A DNA stretch of 47,095 nt from contig CALXJQ010000003.1 of NCBI GenBank assembly GCA_944388665.1, forward strand, positions 1 through 47,095. Reading direction: 5' to 3'. Below are positions 1 to 7,747 of this stretch, piece after piece. The translations under genes and the position numbers were made by a program. The DNA is from an uncultured Clostridia bacterium (GTDB taxonomy: Bacteria; Bacillota; Clostridia; TANB77; CAG-508). The notes below the pieces were generated by a model. That model saw only the letters and a list, made by a program, of their open reading frames with translations. It had not been told where the DNA came from and did not search any database. The number at the start of each line of letters is the position of its first letter. The first letter of the stretch is position 1.

Positions 1-41
1 AAACCTCCTTATGACATTTTTATTTTATCATAAGAAGGTTT
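1..41 (-). promoter_or_regulatory. Hairpin covering the Shine-Dalgarno of the next, off-window gene
   Basis: On the minus strand the window ends with AAGGAGG (positions 10-4), a full Shine-Dalgarno sequence, so another minus-strand gene must start just beyond position 1. The same bases form one arm (1-14) of an inverted repeat with 28-41: a 14-bp stem with one U.G pair and a 13-nt loop, seen directly. The ribosome binding site is therefore predicted to be paired. In many Firmicutes acpP is followed by rnc (RNase III); that identity is inference only. On the plus strand the hairpin is followed by TATTTTT, so a plus-strand terminator is an alternative reading. Confidence 0.5.
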
Positions 42-97
42 ATTTTTAAACTTTACACAAATTATTCTATATACTCTAAAGACGTGTTTTGCGTACC

Positions 98-124
98 AAA
101 AAAAGAAAGCCACAAAGCTTTCTT
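98..124 (-). terminator. Terminator after acpP
   Basis: Perfect 8-bp stem AAGAAAGC (103-110) / GCTTTCTT (117-124) with a 6-nt loop, followed on the minus strand by a T tract. It begins just after the acpP stop codon. The T run on the other side makes it potentially bidirectional. Confidence 0.8.
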
Positions 125-126
125 TT

Positions 127-369
127 TTATTTTACATGTTCTTTTATGTAGTCAACAACATCTCCTACTGTTGCTACTTTTTCTGCGTCAGCATCTGGAA
201 TTTCTATGTCGAATTCTTCTTCTATAGCCATTACTAATTCAACTATATCTAGTGAATCAGCACCTAGATCATCTATAAATGATGCCTCTAATGTAACGGC
301 ATTTTCTGCAACTCCTAATTGTTCAACTATTATTCCTTTTACTTTCTCTAAAATTTCTTCTGAACTCAT
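127..369 (-). CDS. acpP: Acyl carrier protein
   Basis: Small acidic carrier protein that holds growing acyl chains on a 4'-phosphopantetheine arm in type II fatty acid synthesis, cytosolic. The 80-residue product has the hallmark [10 protein letters not shown] motif; the Ser in DSL (residue 39) is the expected attachment site, and the following helix II is rich in Glu as in other ACPs. The reading frame extends five codons upstream to a GTG, but that GTG overlaps the Shine-Dalgarno sequence (GGAGGTGA, 381-388), so the ATG at 369 is chosen. The gene follows plsX in the same direction but has its own promoter. AcpS, the enzyme expected to load this protein, is encoded at the other end of the window (42204-42590). 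Confidence 0.97.
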   Translation of the reverse strand: MSSEEILEKVKGIIVEQLGVAENAVTLEASFIDDLGADSLDIVELVMAIEEEFDIEIPDADAEKVATVGDVVDYIKEHVK

Positions 370-439
370 AATACTAGAGTTCACCTCCTCTCAAGTTAAC
401 AAATACGATTTTATTATTATTAATTATTTGCATATTTCA

Positions 440-468
440 TTTATATTATATGTTTTTGTTTTTGTCAA
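440..468 (-). promoter_or_regulatory. acpP promoter
   Basis: Minus-strand TTGACA (468-463), 17-bp spacer, TATAAA (445-440), about 70 bp upstream of the acpP ATG and downstream of the plsX stop. It implies acpP is transcribed separately from plsX at least in part. A short dyad (ACTGA-4-TCAGT, about 497-510) lies between plsX and this promoter; no FapR consensus is recognised. Confidence 0.75.
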
Positions 469-516
469 GTAGATTGGCTAAAATAATTTATTTTATACTG
501 ATAAGTCAGTTACCTT

Positions 517-1545
517 TTATTTATCTTTAGGAATTTTATCAAATTCTTCTATCATTTTATCTACTGCTTTGTTCTCTACAAATTTTTCTGCCTGTATTAT
601 AGTGTATTCAAATAACAGTGCATCACTGCTTCCATGTGCTTTTACTACTGGCTTTTTTACCCCTAAGAATAGTGCTCCGCCATAAGATTTGTAATCCATT
701 TTTTTACTAAATCTCTTTATTGCTGGCAAAGCAGGAACTGCAAGTATTTTGCTAAGTAGGTTTTTAGTCAAGCTTTCTGTTAATGTTCTCTTAACAAATT
801 TACCTAATCCTTCTGTAGTTTTTAAAAATACATTTCCTGTAAAACCATCTGTTACTATAGCATCAATTTTACCTGAAAAAGCATCTCTACCTTCTACATT
901 TCCTACAAAGTTGATATTTAACTTCTCAGCTTTTTCTTTTAACAAATTATAGCTTTCTCGTACTAATTCGTTCCCTTTAGTTTCCTCTGTACCAATATTT
1001 AACAACCCTATCGCAGGATTTTCTATTCCAAAAGTATTTTTTAGATATATGCTAGACATTTGTGCAAATTGCAATAAATTTATAGGTTTGCAATTAGTGT
1101 TTGAGCCAGCATCAATCAATAGCAGTTGGCTCTTATATGCCGGCAATATACCTGCTAAAGCAGGCCTATCTATCCCTTTTATTCTGCCTACTATCAAAGT
1201 TGCGCCAGTTAACAATGCACCTGAATTACCTGCAGAAATGAAAACATCTCCCTGGCCTTCTTTTAACATTCTAAAGCCCACTACCATAGATGAATCTTTT
1301 TTATGCTTTATAGCAACTGTAGGAGTATCTTCCATTTCTATTGTTTCTGTTGCATTTTGTATTTTTAATCTATCTGAAATTTCTTCTATTTCTTTTCCAT
1401 AAAATTCTTTTATTTTGCTTCTTATTACATCTTCTTTGCCTACTAATACTACTTCTGCCTTTACTTTATTTATGCTATTTACAGCACCTTTTATATTGGC
1501 ATCTGGGGCATTATCTCCACCCATCGCATCTAATATGATTTTCAC
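517..1545 (-). CDS. plsX: Phosphate acyltransferase PlsX
   Basis: Peripheral membrane enzyme that makes acyl-phosphate from acyl-ACP and phosphate, the first step of the PlsX/PlsY route to phosphatidic acid. The 342-residue product has the family N-terminus KIILDAMGGDNAP (residues 2-14), the SAGNSGALLTGA segment, and VTDGFTGNVFLKTTEG near residue 240; length is typical. The longest frame begins at a TTG at 1560, but the GGAGG at 1559-1555 is ideally spaced (8 nt) for the GTG at 1545, which gives the standard PlsX start. It sits upstream of acpP, the donor carrier of its substrate, as in the common plsX-fabD-acpP order, though fabD is missing here. Confidence 0.96.
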   Translation of the reverse strand: MKIILDAMGGDNAPDANIKGAVNSINKVKAEVVLVGKEDVIRSKIKEFYGKEIEEISDRLKIQNATETIEMEDTPTVAIKHKKDSSMVVGFRMLKEGQGDVFISAGNSGALLTGATLIVGRIKGIDRPALAGILPAYKSQLLLIDAGSNTNCKPINLLQFAQMSSIYLKNTFGIENPAIGLLNIGTEETKGNELVRESYNLLKEKAEKLNINFVGNVEGRDAFSGKIDAIVTDGFTGNVFLKTTEGLGKFVKRTLTESLTKNLLSKILAVPALPAIKRFSKKMDYKSYGGALFLGVKKPVVKAHGSSDALLFEYTIIQAEKFVENKAVDKMIEEFDKIPKDK

Positions 1546-1594
1546 TTTTGATTCCTCCAAATCGTACTTATTTCATTATATCGTTAACAGTAAT

Positions 1595-1623
1595 ATTTTA
1601 TTATTGTTTTTAGAAAAAAGCAA
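1595..1623 (-). promoter_or_regulatory. Putative plsX promoter
   Basis: Minus-strand TTGCTT (1623-1618), 17-bp spacer, TAAAAT (1600-1595), about 50 bp upstream of the plsX GTG. Moderate match. It overlaps an A/T-only hairpin at the end of the preceding gene that could be that gene's terminator. Confidence 0.5.
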
Positions 1624-1632
1624 GTCTTTTTT

Positions 1633-2703
1633 TTAATCCACATATATTTTTTCATCTTTATCATTGATATAGTAATATTTATTTTCATAATAATCATACT
1701 GCAATTTTCCTCTTTTATCATTATCAGATAAATCCAAGTTAAATTCTTTTGGTATGACTTTATTTATTCCTAGCAAAACTGAAAATGCTAAATAATCTTC
1801 CCATAAATATACTTCTATAGCTTTTCTATTTTCAATCAAAGAATATTCTTTCAAGTATTCTTCTAGCCTTTTTAGTTTATCTCTATATTGAATGGCTGTA
1901 CCTGTATACACGTGCGCTTTAGTAAATTTAATATATTCTGCTATTGCAATAATAAAAAATATTACTGACTCTGCAACAATTGTATTCCACATAATATATG
2001 GAAAAATTTCTCCTAAAACATATAGCTGAACACAGTATATAACAATGCATAAAATGAATTCTATAATTATACTTTTACGCTCGTCTTTTGAACTATATTT
2101 CATCATTTCGTCATGAATTAATTTATTTTTTAGAGCCTTTAATAAATCCTTTGAATAATTAATGCCTTTCATATTCAAAAACAGAAGTATTGTTATAGCG
2201 ACCATTAACAGAATAACTATAACAGGACTTATAAATGTCCACAATATAGGTATTAATAATATAGCCAAGAATTCTAGTGCTCTGAAAAAATACTTTCTCT
2301 TTTGCTTAAACTTTTTTGAATCTATTAACTTATCTGCCATCGCCTCTTGAATTATTAGTTCTTTTATGTTCTTTTTATGTGTGGCAATTATATTATTCTC
2401 AGATACTCTCAATTCATTTAATGTTAGTCTACCATCACCATCTGAGTCCATAATTTTTAGGCACTCATATATAAATGTTTCTGATATGCGCAATTTTTTT
2501 GTTCCATTTTTTATGTTTATAACAAGTTCATTTTCATTTGTTTTATTAAGCTCCACGTAACCTTTTTTGTGCAACCTTAAAATGGTACTTATAATGATTC
2601 TATTCAAAACATTTTTTTCCAAAATATCATCATAATAAAGTAAAGCACTTTCGCCCATACTAAAATTTTCATCTATATCATTTCGATTATATTTTTTTTC
2701 CAT
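1633..2703 (-). CDS. DUF2207-like membrane protein with EF-hand loop
   Basis: Unknown function. The 356-residue product resembles the C-terminal half of DUF2207 membrane proteins: a winged-helix-like start (ALLYYDD, then TILRLHKKGYVEL), two hydrophobic blocks (about 140-178 and 215-255 as membrane pairs) and the typical tail with YLKEYSLIE and VYLWEDYLAFSVLLG. The usual N-terminal signal peptide and extracytoplasmic beta domain of that family are absent. Residues about 86-97 read DSDGDGRLTLNE, a canonical 12-position EF-hand calcium loop, in a region where the family normally has only a short linker. The frame begins at a TTG at 2715, but GGGGG upstream favours the ATG at 2703. It has its own promoter. 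Family assignment is by pattern recognition and moderate. Confidence 0.7.
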   Translation of the reverse strand: MEKKYNRNDIDENFSMGESALLYYDDILEKNVLNRIIISTILRLHKKGYVELNKTNENELVINIKNGTKKLRISETFIYECLKIMDSDGDGRLTLNELRVSENNIIATHKKNIKELIIQEAMADKLIDSKKFKQKRKYFFRALEFLAILLIPILWTFISPVIVILLMVAITILLFLNMKGINYSKDLLKALKNKLIHDEMMKYSSKDERKSIIIEFILCIVIYCVQLYVLGEIFPYIMWNTIVAESVIFFIIAIAEYIKFTKAHVYTGTAIQYRDKLKRLEEYLKEYSLIENRKAIEVYLWEDYLAFSVLLGINKVIPKEFNLDLSDNDKRGKLQYDYYENKYYYINDKDEKIYVD

Positions 2704-2723
2704 AATCTCCCCCAATTAAAGTG

Positions 2724-2752
2724 ATTATACCACAAAAACAAATTTTTTTCAA
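2724..2752 (-). promoter_or_regulatory. Promoter of the DUF2207-like gene
   Basis: Minus-strand TTGAAA (2752-2747), 17-bp spacer, TATAAT (2729-2724) preceded by TGG, an extended -10. The -35 overlaps the T tract of the tuf terminator. Confidence 0.8.
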
Positions 2753-2794
2753 AAAAAATAAAAGACTACCAAAATATATATCTTGGTAGTCTTT
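2751..2794 (-). terminator. Terminator of tuf / str operon
   Basis: Perfect 12-bp stem AAAGACTACCAA (2761-2772) / TTGGTAGTCTTT (2783-2794), then TATTTTTTTT on the minus strand. A strong intrinsic terminator 20 bp after the tuf stop. Confidence 0.93.
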
Positions 2795-2813
2795 AATGTT
2801 TTTGATATGATTA

Positions 2814-4016
2814 TTATTCAATTATATCAGCAACAACACCTGAACCAACTGTTCTACCACCTTCACGAATAGCGAATCTTAATCCTTTTTCGATAGCGAT
2901 AGGTGTAATTAATTCGATTGTCATTGAGATATTATCTCCTGGCATAACCATTTCAGTTCCTGCAGGTAATTCGATAACACCTGTAACGTCTGTTGTTCTG
3001 AAATAGAATTGTGGTCTATATCCATTGAAGAATGGTGTATGACGTCCACCCTCTTCTTTAGTCAATACATATACTTGAGCTGTGAATTTTGTATGTGGAT
3101 GTATTGAACCTGGTTTACATAGAACTTGACCTCTTTCGATGTCTTTTCTATCTATACCTCTTAATAATGCTCCTATATTATCTCCAGCTTCTGCTTCGTC
3201 TAATACTTTTCTGAACATTTCAAGACCTGTTATAACAGTTTTCTTTCTTTCAGTTGTTAAACCGATAATTTCAACTTCATCACCGATTTTTACTTGTCCT
3301 CTTTCTACTCTACCTGTTGCAACTGTACCACGACCTGTGATTGTGAATACGTCTTCAACTGGCATTAAGAATGGTTGATCAATTGGTCTTTGTGGTGTTG
3401 GAATATAGTTATCAACTGCATCCAATAATTCTTTTATTGGTTGATATACTGGATCATTAGGGTCTTTAGATGTACTTTCTAGTACTTTTAAAGATGAACC
3501 TTTTATAACTGGAACTTCATCACCTGGGAATCCATATTCAGTTAATAGGTCTCTAACTTCCATTTCAACTAATTCTAGTAATTCTGGATCGTCTACCATA
3601 TCACATTTGTTTAAGTAAACAACGATGTATTTAACACCAACTTGTCTAGCAAGCAAAATGTGCTCTCTTGTTTGAGGCATTGGACCATCTGCTGCTGATA
3701 CAACTAATATTGCACCATCCATTTGTGCAGCACCTGTAATCATGTTTTTAACATAGTCTGCGTGTCCTGGGCAGTCAACGTGTGCATAGTGTCTCTTATC
3801 TGTTTCATATTCAACGTGAGCAGTATTAATTGTGATTCCTCTTGCTTTTTCTTCTGGTGCACTATCAATAGCGTCATAAGCTTCATATTGAGCTTGTCCT
3901 TTTAATGATAAATATTTTGTAATAGCTGCTGTTGTTGTTGTTTTACCATGGTCAACATGGCCGATTGTACCAATGTTAACGTGTGGCTTTGTTCTTTCAA
4001 ATTTTGGTTTTGCCAT
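2814..4016 (-). CDS. tuf: Elongation factor Tu
   Basis: GTPase that delivers aminoacyl-tRNA to the ribosome. The 400-residue product has all family landmarks: GHVDHGKT (19-26, P loop), RGITI (59-63, switch I), DCPGH (81-85, with the catalytic His85), NKCD (136-139) and the beta-barrel domains 2 and 3 ending [11 protein letters not shown]. Start ATG at 4016 has GGGAGG 8 nt upstream. It is the last gene of the str block; the 147-bp spacer to fusA holds no clear terminator and only weak promoter-like hexamers, so read-through from the rpsL promoter is likely. Only one tuf copy is in the window. Confidence 0.99.
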   Translation of the reverse strand: MAKPKFERTKPHVNIGTIGHVDHGKTTTTAAITKYLSLKGQAQYEAYDAIDSAPEEKARGITINTAHVEYETDKRHYAHVDCPGHADYVKNMITGAAQMDGAILVVSAADGPMPQTREHILLARQVGVKYIVVYLNKCDMVDDPELLELVEMEVRDLLTEYGFPGDEVPVIKGSSLKVLESTSKDPNDPVYQPIKELLDAVDNYIPTPQRPIDQPFLMPVEDVFTITGRGTVATGRVERGQVKIGDEVEIIGLTTERKKTVITGLEMFRKVLDEAEAGDNIGALLRGIDRKDIERGQVLCKPGSIHPHTKFTAQVYVLTKEEGGRHTPFFNGYRPQFYFRTTDVTGVIELPAGTEMVMPGDNISMTIELITPIAIEKGLRFAIREGGRTVGSGVVADIIE

Positions 4017-4163
4017 TTTTATATCCTCCCTTTTCGTTTGCTATAGAATTTTTAATTATTCTATGCTCATTTATTTTTATAAATTTAATAACATAATTTG
4101 TATAAGCATTTTATAACAAATTTTTAAAAAAATCAATAGATTTTATATAATTTAGCCTTATTT

Positions 4164-6245
4164 TTACTCTTTTTTACCTCTAGCTGCAACTATGTTTTCT
4201 AATACTGACTTTGGAACTTCTTCATAGTGTGATGGTTCCATTGTATAAGTTCCTCTACCTTGTGTTTTAGAACGCAAGTCTGTAGCATATCCAAACATTT
4301 CAGAAAGTGGTACAAATGCATGAATTTCTTGCATTCCATCTTGGCTATCCATACCTTCCATTCTTCCACGTCTTGAGTTAATATCACCAATAACATCACC
4401 CATATATTCTTCTGGGACTGTTATTTCAACTTTCATTATTGGCTCTAATATAACAGATTTAGCTTGTTTACAGCCTTCTTTAAATGCCATAGAAGCTGCA
4501 ATTTTGAATGCCATTTCTGAAGAGTCAACTTCATGGTATGAACCATCAACTAAAGTAACTTTAACATCTGTTACTGGATATCCAGCAAGTACACCTGTCT
4601 CAGCTGCTTCACGCATACCTTGTTCAATTGGCTTAATATATTCCTTAGGAACTGCTCCACCAACAATCTTGCTTTCGAATTCAATTCCTTTACCTGGCTC
4701 TAATGGCTCCATTTCAAACCAAACGTCACCATATTGTCCTTTACCACCAGATTGACGAATAAATTTACCTTGAACTTTTACTTTGTTTCTAATTGTTTCT
4801 TTGTATGCAACTTGAGGTTTACCAACGTTACATTCTACTTTGAATTCTCTCTTTAATCTGTCTACGATTATGTCTAGGTGTAGTTCACCCATACCTGCTA
4901 TAATTGTTTGTCCTGTTTCTTGATTTGTATATGTTTTAAATGTAGGGTCTTCTTCAGCTAGTTTTGATAAAGCTATACCCAATTTTTCTTGAGCTACTTT
5001 ATCTTTAGGTTCAATAGCTACATCTATAACTGGATCTGGGAATTCCATAGATTCTAATATAACTGGATGGTCTGGATCGCATAGAGTATCACCTGTTGTA
5101 ACGTCTTTTAGTCCAACTGCTGCAGCAATATCTCCAGCAAATACTTCTTCTATATCTTGTCTATGGTTTGCATGCATCTGCAAAATTCTTCCGATTCTTT
5201 CCTTTTTATCTTTATTTGCATTTAATACACTTGAACCAGATACTAATGTTCCTGAATATACTCTAAAGAAACATAGTTTTCCAACAAATGGATCTGTTGC
5301 TATTTTAAATGCTAATGCAGCAAATGGCTCATTGTCATCAGTTTTTCTTTCAACTTCATTTCCATCTAAGTCTACACCTTTGATATGTGGTATATCTAGT
5401 GGTGATGGCAAAAAGTCTACAATAGCATTTAATAATTCTTGAACACCTTTGTTTTTATATGAAGAACCACAAGTTACAAGAACAAGTTTATTAGAAATTG
5501 TTCCAGCACGTAAACCTTTTTTGATTTCGTCCTCTGTTAATTCTTCACCATCTAGGTATTTCATCATTAATTCTTCATCTTGATCTGCTGCTGCTTCAAC
5601 CATTTTGTCATGGTATTCTTTAGCTAAGTCTTTCATATCATCAGGGATTTCAAGTTCTTCAATATCTTTGCCTAAATCATCCTTGTGTATATAAGCTTTC
5701 ATTTTTATCAAATCTACAATTCCTTTGAAGTTATCTTCTGCACCAATTGGTAATTGGATTGGAACTGCGTTTGCATGTAATCTAGTTTTTAATTGGTCAA
5801 CACATAGCATGAAGTTAGCTCCAGTTACATCCATTTTATTAACATATACCATTCTTGGTACATGATATTTATCAGCTTGTCTCCAAACTGTTTCTGTTTG
5901 TGGTTGTACACCACCCTTTGCAGCAAGTACTGTAACAGCACTGTCTAAGACTCTTAGAGATCTTTGAACTTCTACTGTAAAGTCAACGTGTCCTGGAGTA
6001 TCAATAATATTTATTCTATTGTTTTTCCAAAAACATGTTGTAGCAGCTGAAGTTATTGTAATACCTCTTTCTTGTTCTTGTGCCATCCAGTCCATTGTAG
6101 CTTCACCTTCGTGAACTTCACCTATTTTATGTGTTTTTCCTGTATAAAATAATATTCTTTCTGTTGTTGTTGTTTTTCCGGCATCTATATGTGCCATAAT
6201 TCCTATATTTCTAGTTCTTTCTAGTGGGTATTGTCTTACTGCCAT
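4164..6245 (-). CDS. fusA: Elongation factor G
   Basis: Ribosomal translocase GTPase. The 693-residue product carries AHIDAGKT (18-25), RGITI (60-64), DTPGH (82-86) and NKMD (136-139), followed by domains II-V including the [16 protein letters not shown] region of domain IV and the C-terminal domain V. Length is standard for EF-G. No residue loss is seen in the G motifs. It lies between rpsG and tuf in the usual order. A 222-bp spacer separates it from rpsG and contains a long hairpin, described separately. Confidence 0.99.
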   Translation of the reverse strand: MAVRQYPLERTRNIGIMAHIDAGKTTTTERILFYTGKTHKIGEVHEGEATMDWMAQEQERGITITSAATTCFWKNNRINIIDTPGHVDFTVEVQRSLRVLDSAVTVLAAKGGVQPQTETVWRQADKYHVPRMVYVNKMDVTGANFMLCVDQLKTRLHANAVPIQLPIGAEDNFKGIVDLIKMKAYIHKDDLGKDIEELEIPDDMKDLAKEYHDKMVEAAADQDEELMMKYLDGEELTEDEIKKGLRAGTISNKLVLVTCGSSYKNKGVQELLNAIVDFLPSPLDIPHIKGVDLDGNEVERKTDDNEPFAALAFKIATDPFVGKLCFFRVYSGTLVSGSSVLNANKDKKERIGRILQMHANHRQDIEEVFAGDIAAAVGLKDVTTGDTLCDPDHPVILESMEFPDPVIDVAIEPKDKVAQEKLGIALSKLAEEDPTFKTYTNQETGQTIIAGMGELHLDIIVDRLKREFKVECNVGKPQVAYKETIRNKVKVQGKFIRQSGGKGQYGDVWFEMEPLEPGKGIEFESKIVGGAVPKEYIKPIEQGMREAAETGVLAGYPVTDVKVTLVDGSYHEVDSSEMAFKIAASMAFKEGCKQAKSVILEPIMKVEITVPEEYMGDVIGDINSRRGRMEGMDSQDGMQEIHAFVPLSEMFGYATDLRSKTQGRGTYTMEPSHYEEVPKSVLENIVAARGKKE

Positions 6246-6341
6246 TTGTATTTATTTCCCCCTCTCTTTCTTGTTTCAACGTTTATACTTTTTCTTCTCC
6301 AATTTTGATTAGAAATGTTCTCACATCTCTGAACCAATCGT

Positions 6342-6466
6342 AAAACGAAGCAAAAGTAGTATATTGTGCATTTTTGTCGAATTATATAGGCTGATGGTGT
6401 ACTCCTTGTACATCGAAGCCTATATAAGAGACGAAAATGTGCAAGATGCTGCTTTTCATTCGTTTT
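6342..6466 (+). ncRNA. Long imperfect hairpin in the rpsG-fusA spacer
   Basis: Left arm 6342-6402, 5-nt loop TCCTT (6403-6407), right arm 6408-6466. The arms match over about 60 nt with few interruptions, including perfect TTATATAGGC and GTAC segments. Where the arms differ in the outer part, most changes are T against C or G against A in a way that gives G.U pairs in plus-strand RNA but A.C mismatches in minus-strand RNA. The right arm ends in TTTTTTT on the plus strand. This suggests either a plus-strand hairpin RNA or terminator antisense to the str operon, or a decayed palindromic insertion. In the str mRNA it would still fold, less perfectly, and could be a processing site. No known family is recognised. 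Confidence 0.45.
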
Positions 6467-6467
6467 T

Positions 6468-7037
<570 letters not shown>

Positions 7038-7051
7038 TTACTTTTGCGTCT

Positions 7052-7116
7052 AGTGCTTATATCTATTCTAAATTTAAGTACCTTAATCTAGTAAATTTAG
7101 TAAAATTACAAGCACT
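7052..7116 (-). repeat. Nested inverted repeats in the rpsL-rpsG spacer
   Basis: AGTGCTT (7052-7058) pairs with AAGCACT (7110-7116), and inside it CTAAATTTA (7068-7076) pairs with TAAATTTAG (7092-7100). Together they form one long stem with internal loops in the 189-bp rpsL-rpsG spacer, just after the rpsL stop. No T tract follows, so it is more likely a processing or regulatory structure than a terminator. Function unknown. Confidence 0.5.
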
Positions 7117-7127
7117 TTTTTTAGTTA

Positions 7128-7541
7128 CTATTTCTTTGGCTTTTTAGCTCCATATTTAGAACGTCCTTGCATTCTATCTTTAACACCTGCTGTATCTAAT
7201 GTTCCTCTAATGATGTGGTATCTAACACCTGGAAGGTCTTTTACTCTTCCTCCTCTTATTAATACAACACTGTGTTCTTGTAGGTTATGACCTATACCTG
7301 GAATGTATGATGTAACTTCATAACCATTTGAAAGTCTAACTCTGGCAACTTTTCTTAGAGCTGAGTTTGGCTTCTTAGGTGTAACTGTTTTTACAACTGT
7401 ACATACTCCTCTTTTTTGAGGTGCTCTATTGTTTGTTAGTCTCTTTGTTCTTGAATTCCATCCATGTTGTAGAGCTGGTGCTGTTGATTTTGTTACTCCT
7501 GTTTTTCTTCCTTTTCTTACTAATTGATTAATTGTTGGCAC
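7128..7541 (-). CDS. rpsL: Ribosomal protein S12
   Basis: Decoding-centre ribosomal protein. The 137-residue product has [11 protein letters not shown] at the start, [11 protein letters not shown] (54-64), [10 protein letters not shown] and the KDLPGVRYH loop. Its length reflects the 13-residue insertion typical of Firmicutes S12 relative to E. coli. Lys56 and Lys101, the usual positions of streptomycin-resistance substitutions, are both Lys, i.e. wild type. The start is GTG at 7541 with AGGAGGTGA upstream. First gene of the str block behind a strong promoter. Confidence 0.98.
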   Translation of the reverse strand: MPTINQLVRKGRKTGVTKSTAPALQHGWNSRTKRLTNNRAPQKRGVCTVVKTVTPKKPNSALRKVARVRLSNGYEVTSYIPGIGHNLQEHSVVLIRGGRVKDLPGVRYHIIRGTLDTAGVKDRMQGRSKYGAKKPKK

Positions 7542-7581
7542 TTAAATTTCACCTCCTATTTATTTTTACATTAAAATTAAA

Positions 7582-7623
7582 ATATCGTTATAAAATAGTA
7601 TTTAAAACTATTTATAGCGATAT
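7582..7623 (-). promoter_or_regulatory. Hairpin at the 5' end of the rpsL transcript
   Basis: Inverted repeat with outer ATATCG/CGATAT and inner CTATAAATAGT/ACTATTTTATA segments directly after the rpsL -10 box. The predicted start of transcription falls at the base of this dyad, so it may stabilise the 5' end or act as an operator. No known leader family is recognised. Confidence 0.45.
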
Positions 7624-7625
7624 CT

Positions 7626-7654
7626 ATTGTATCATTTTTCTATTCGAAAGTCAA
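7626..7654 (-). promoter_or_regulatory. rpsL / str operon promoter
   Basis: Minus-strand TTGACT (7654-7649), 17-bp spacer, TACAAT (7631-7626). Strong match, about 85 bp upstream of the rpsL GTG. It is the only clear promoter for rpsL-rpsG-fusA-tuf in the window. Confidence 0.85.
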
Positions 7655-7713
7655 TCAATTTTTTACTTTTTTTGGCAGTTTTGTAAATTTATATATTATC
7701 TTTCGCCTTTGTC

Positions 7714-7747
7714 TTTATCAACTACCTTTGTTTATCAACTACCTTTG
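7714..7747. repeat. 17-bp exact tandem duplication over a stop codon
   Basis: TTTATCAACTACCTTTG occurs twice head to tail (7714-7730 and 7731-7747). It covers the 3' end of the 656-codon gene. Because 17 is not a multiple of three, the second copy shifts the frame and supplies the current TAG stop. Confidence 0.9.

Noticed and set aside
6375-6381. TGTCGAA as a Spo0A box in the rpsG-fusA spacer
   Set aside because: It is part of the long hairpin arm and not placed near a promoter.
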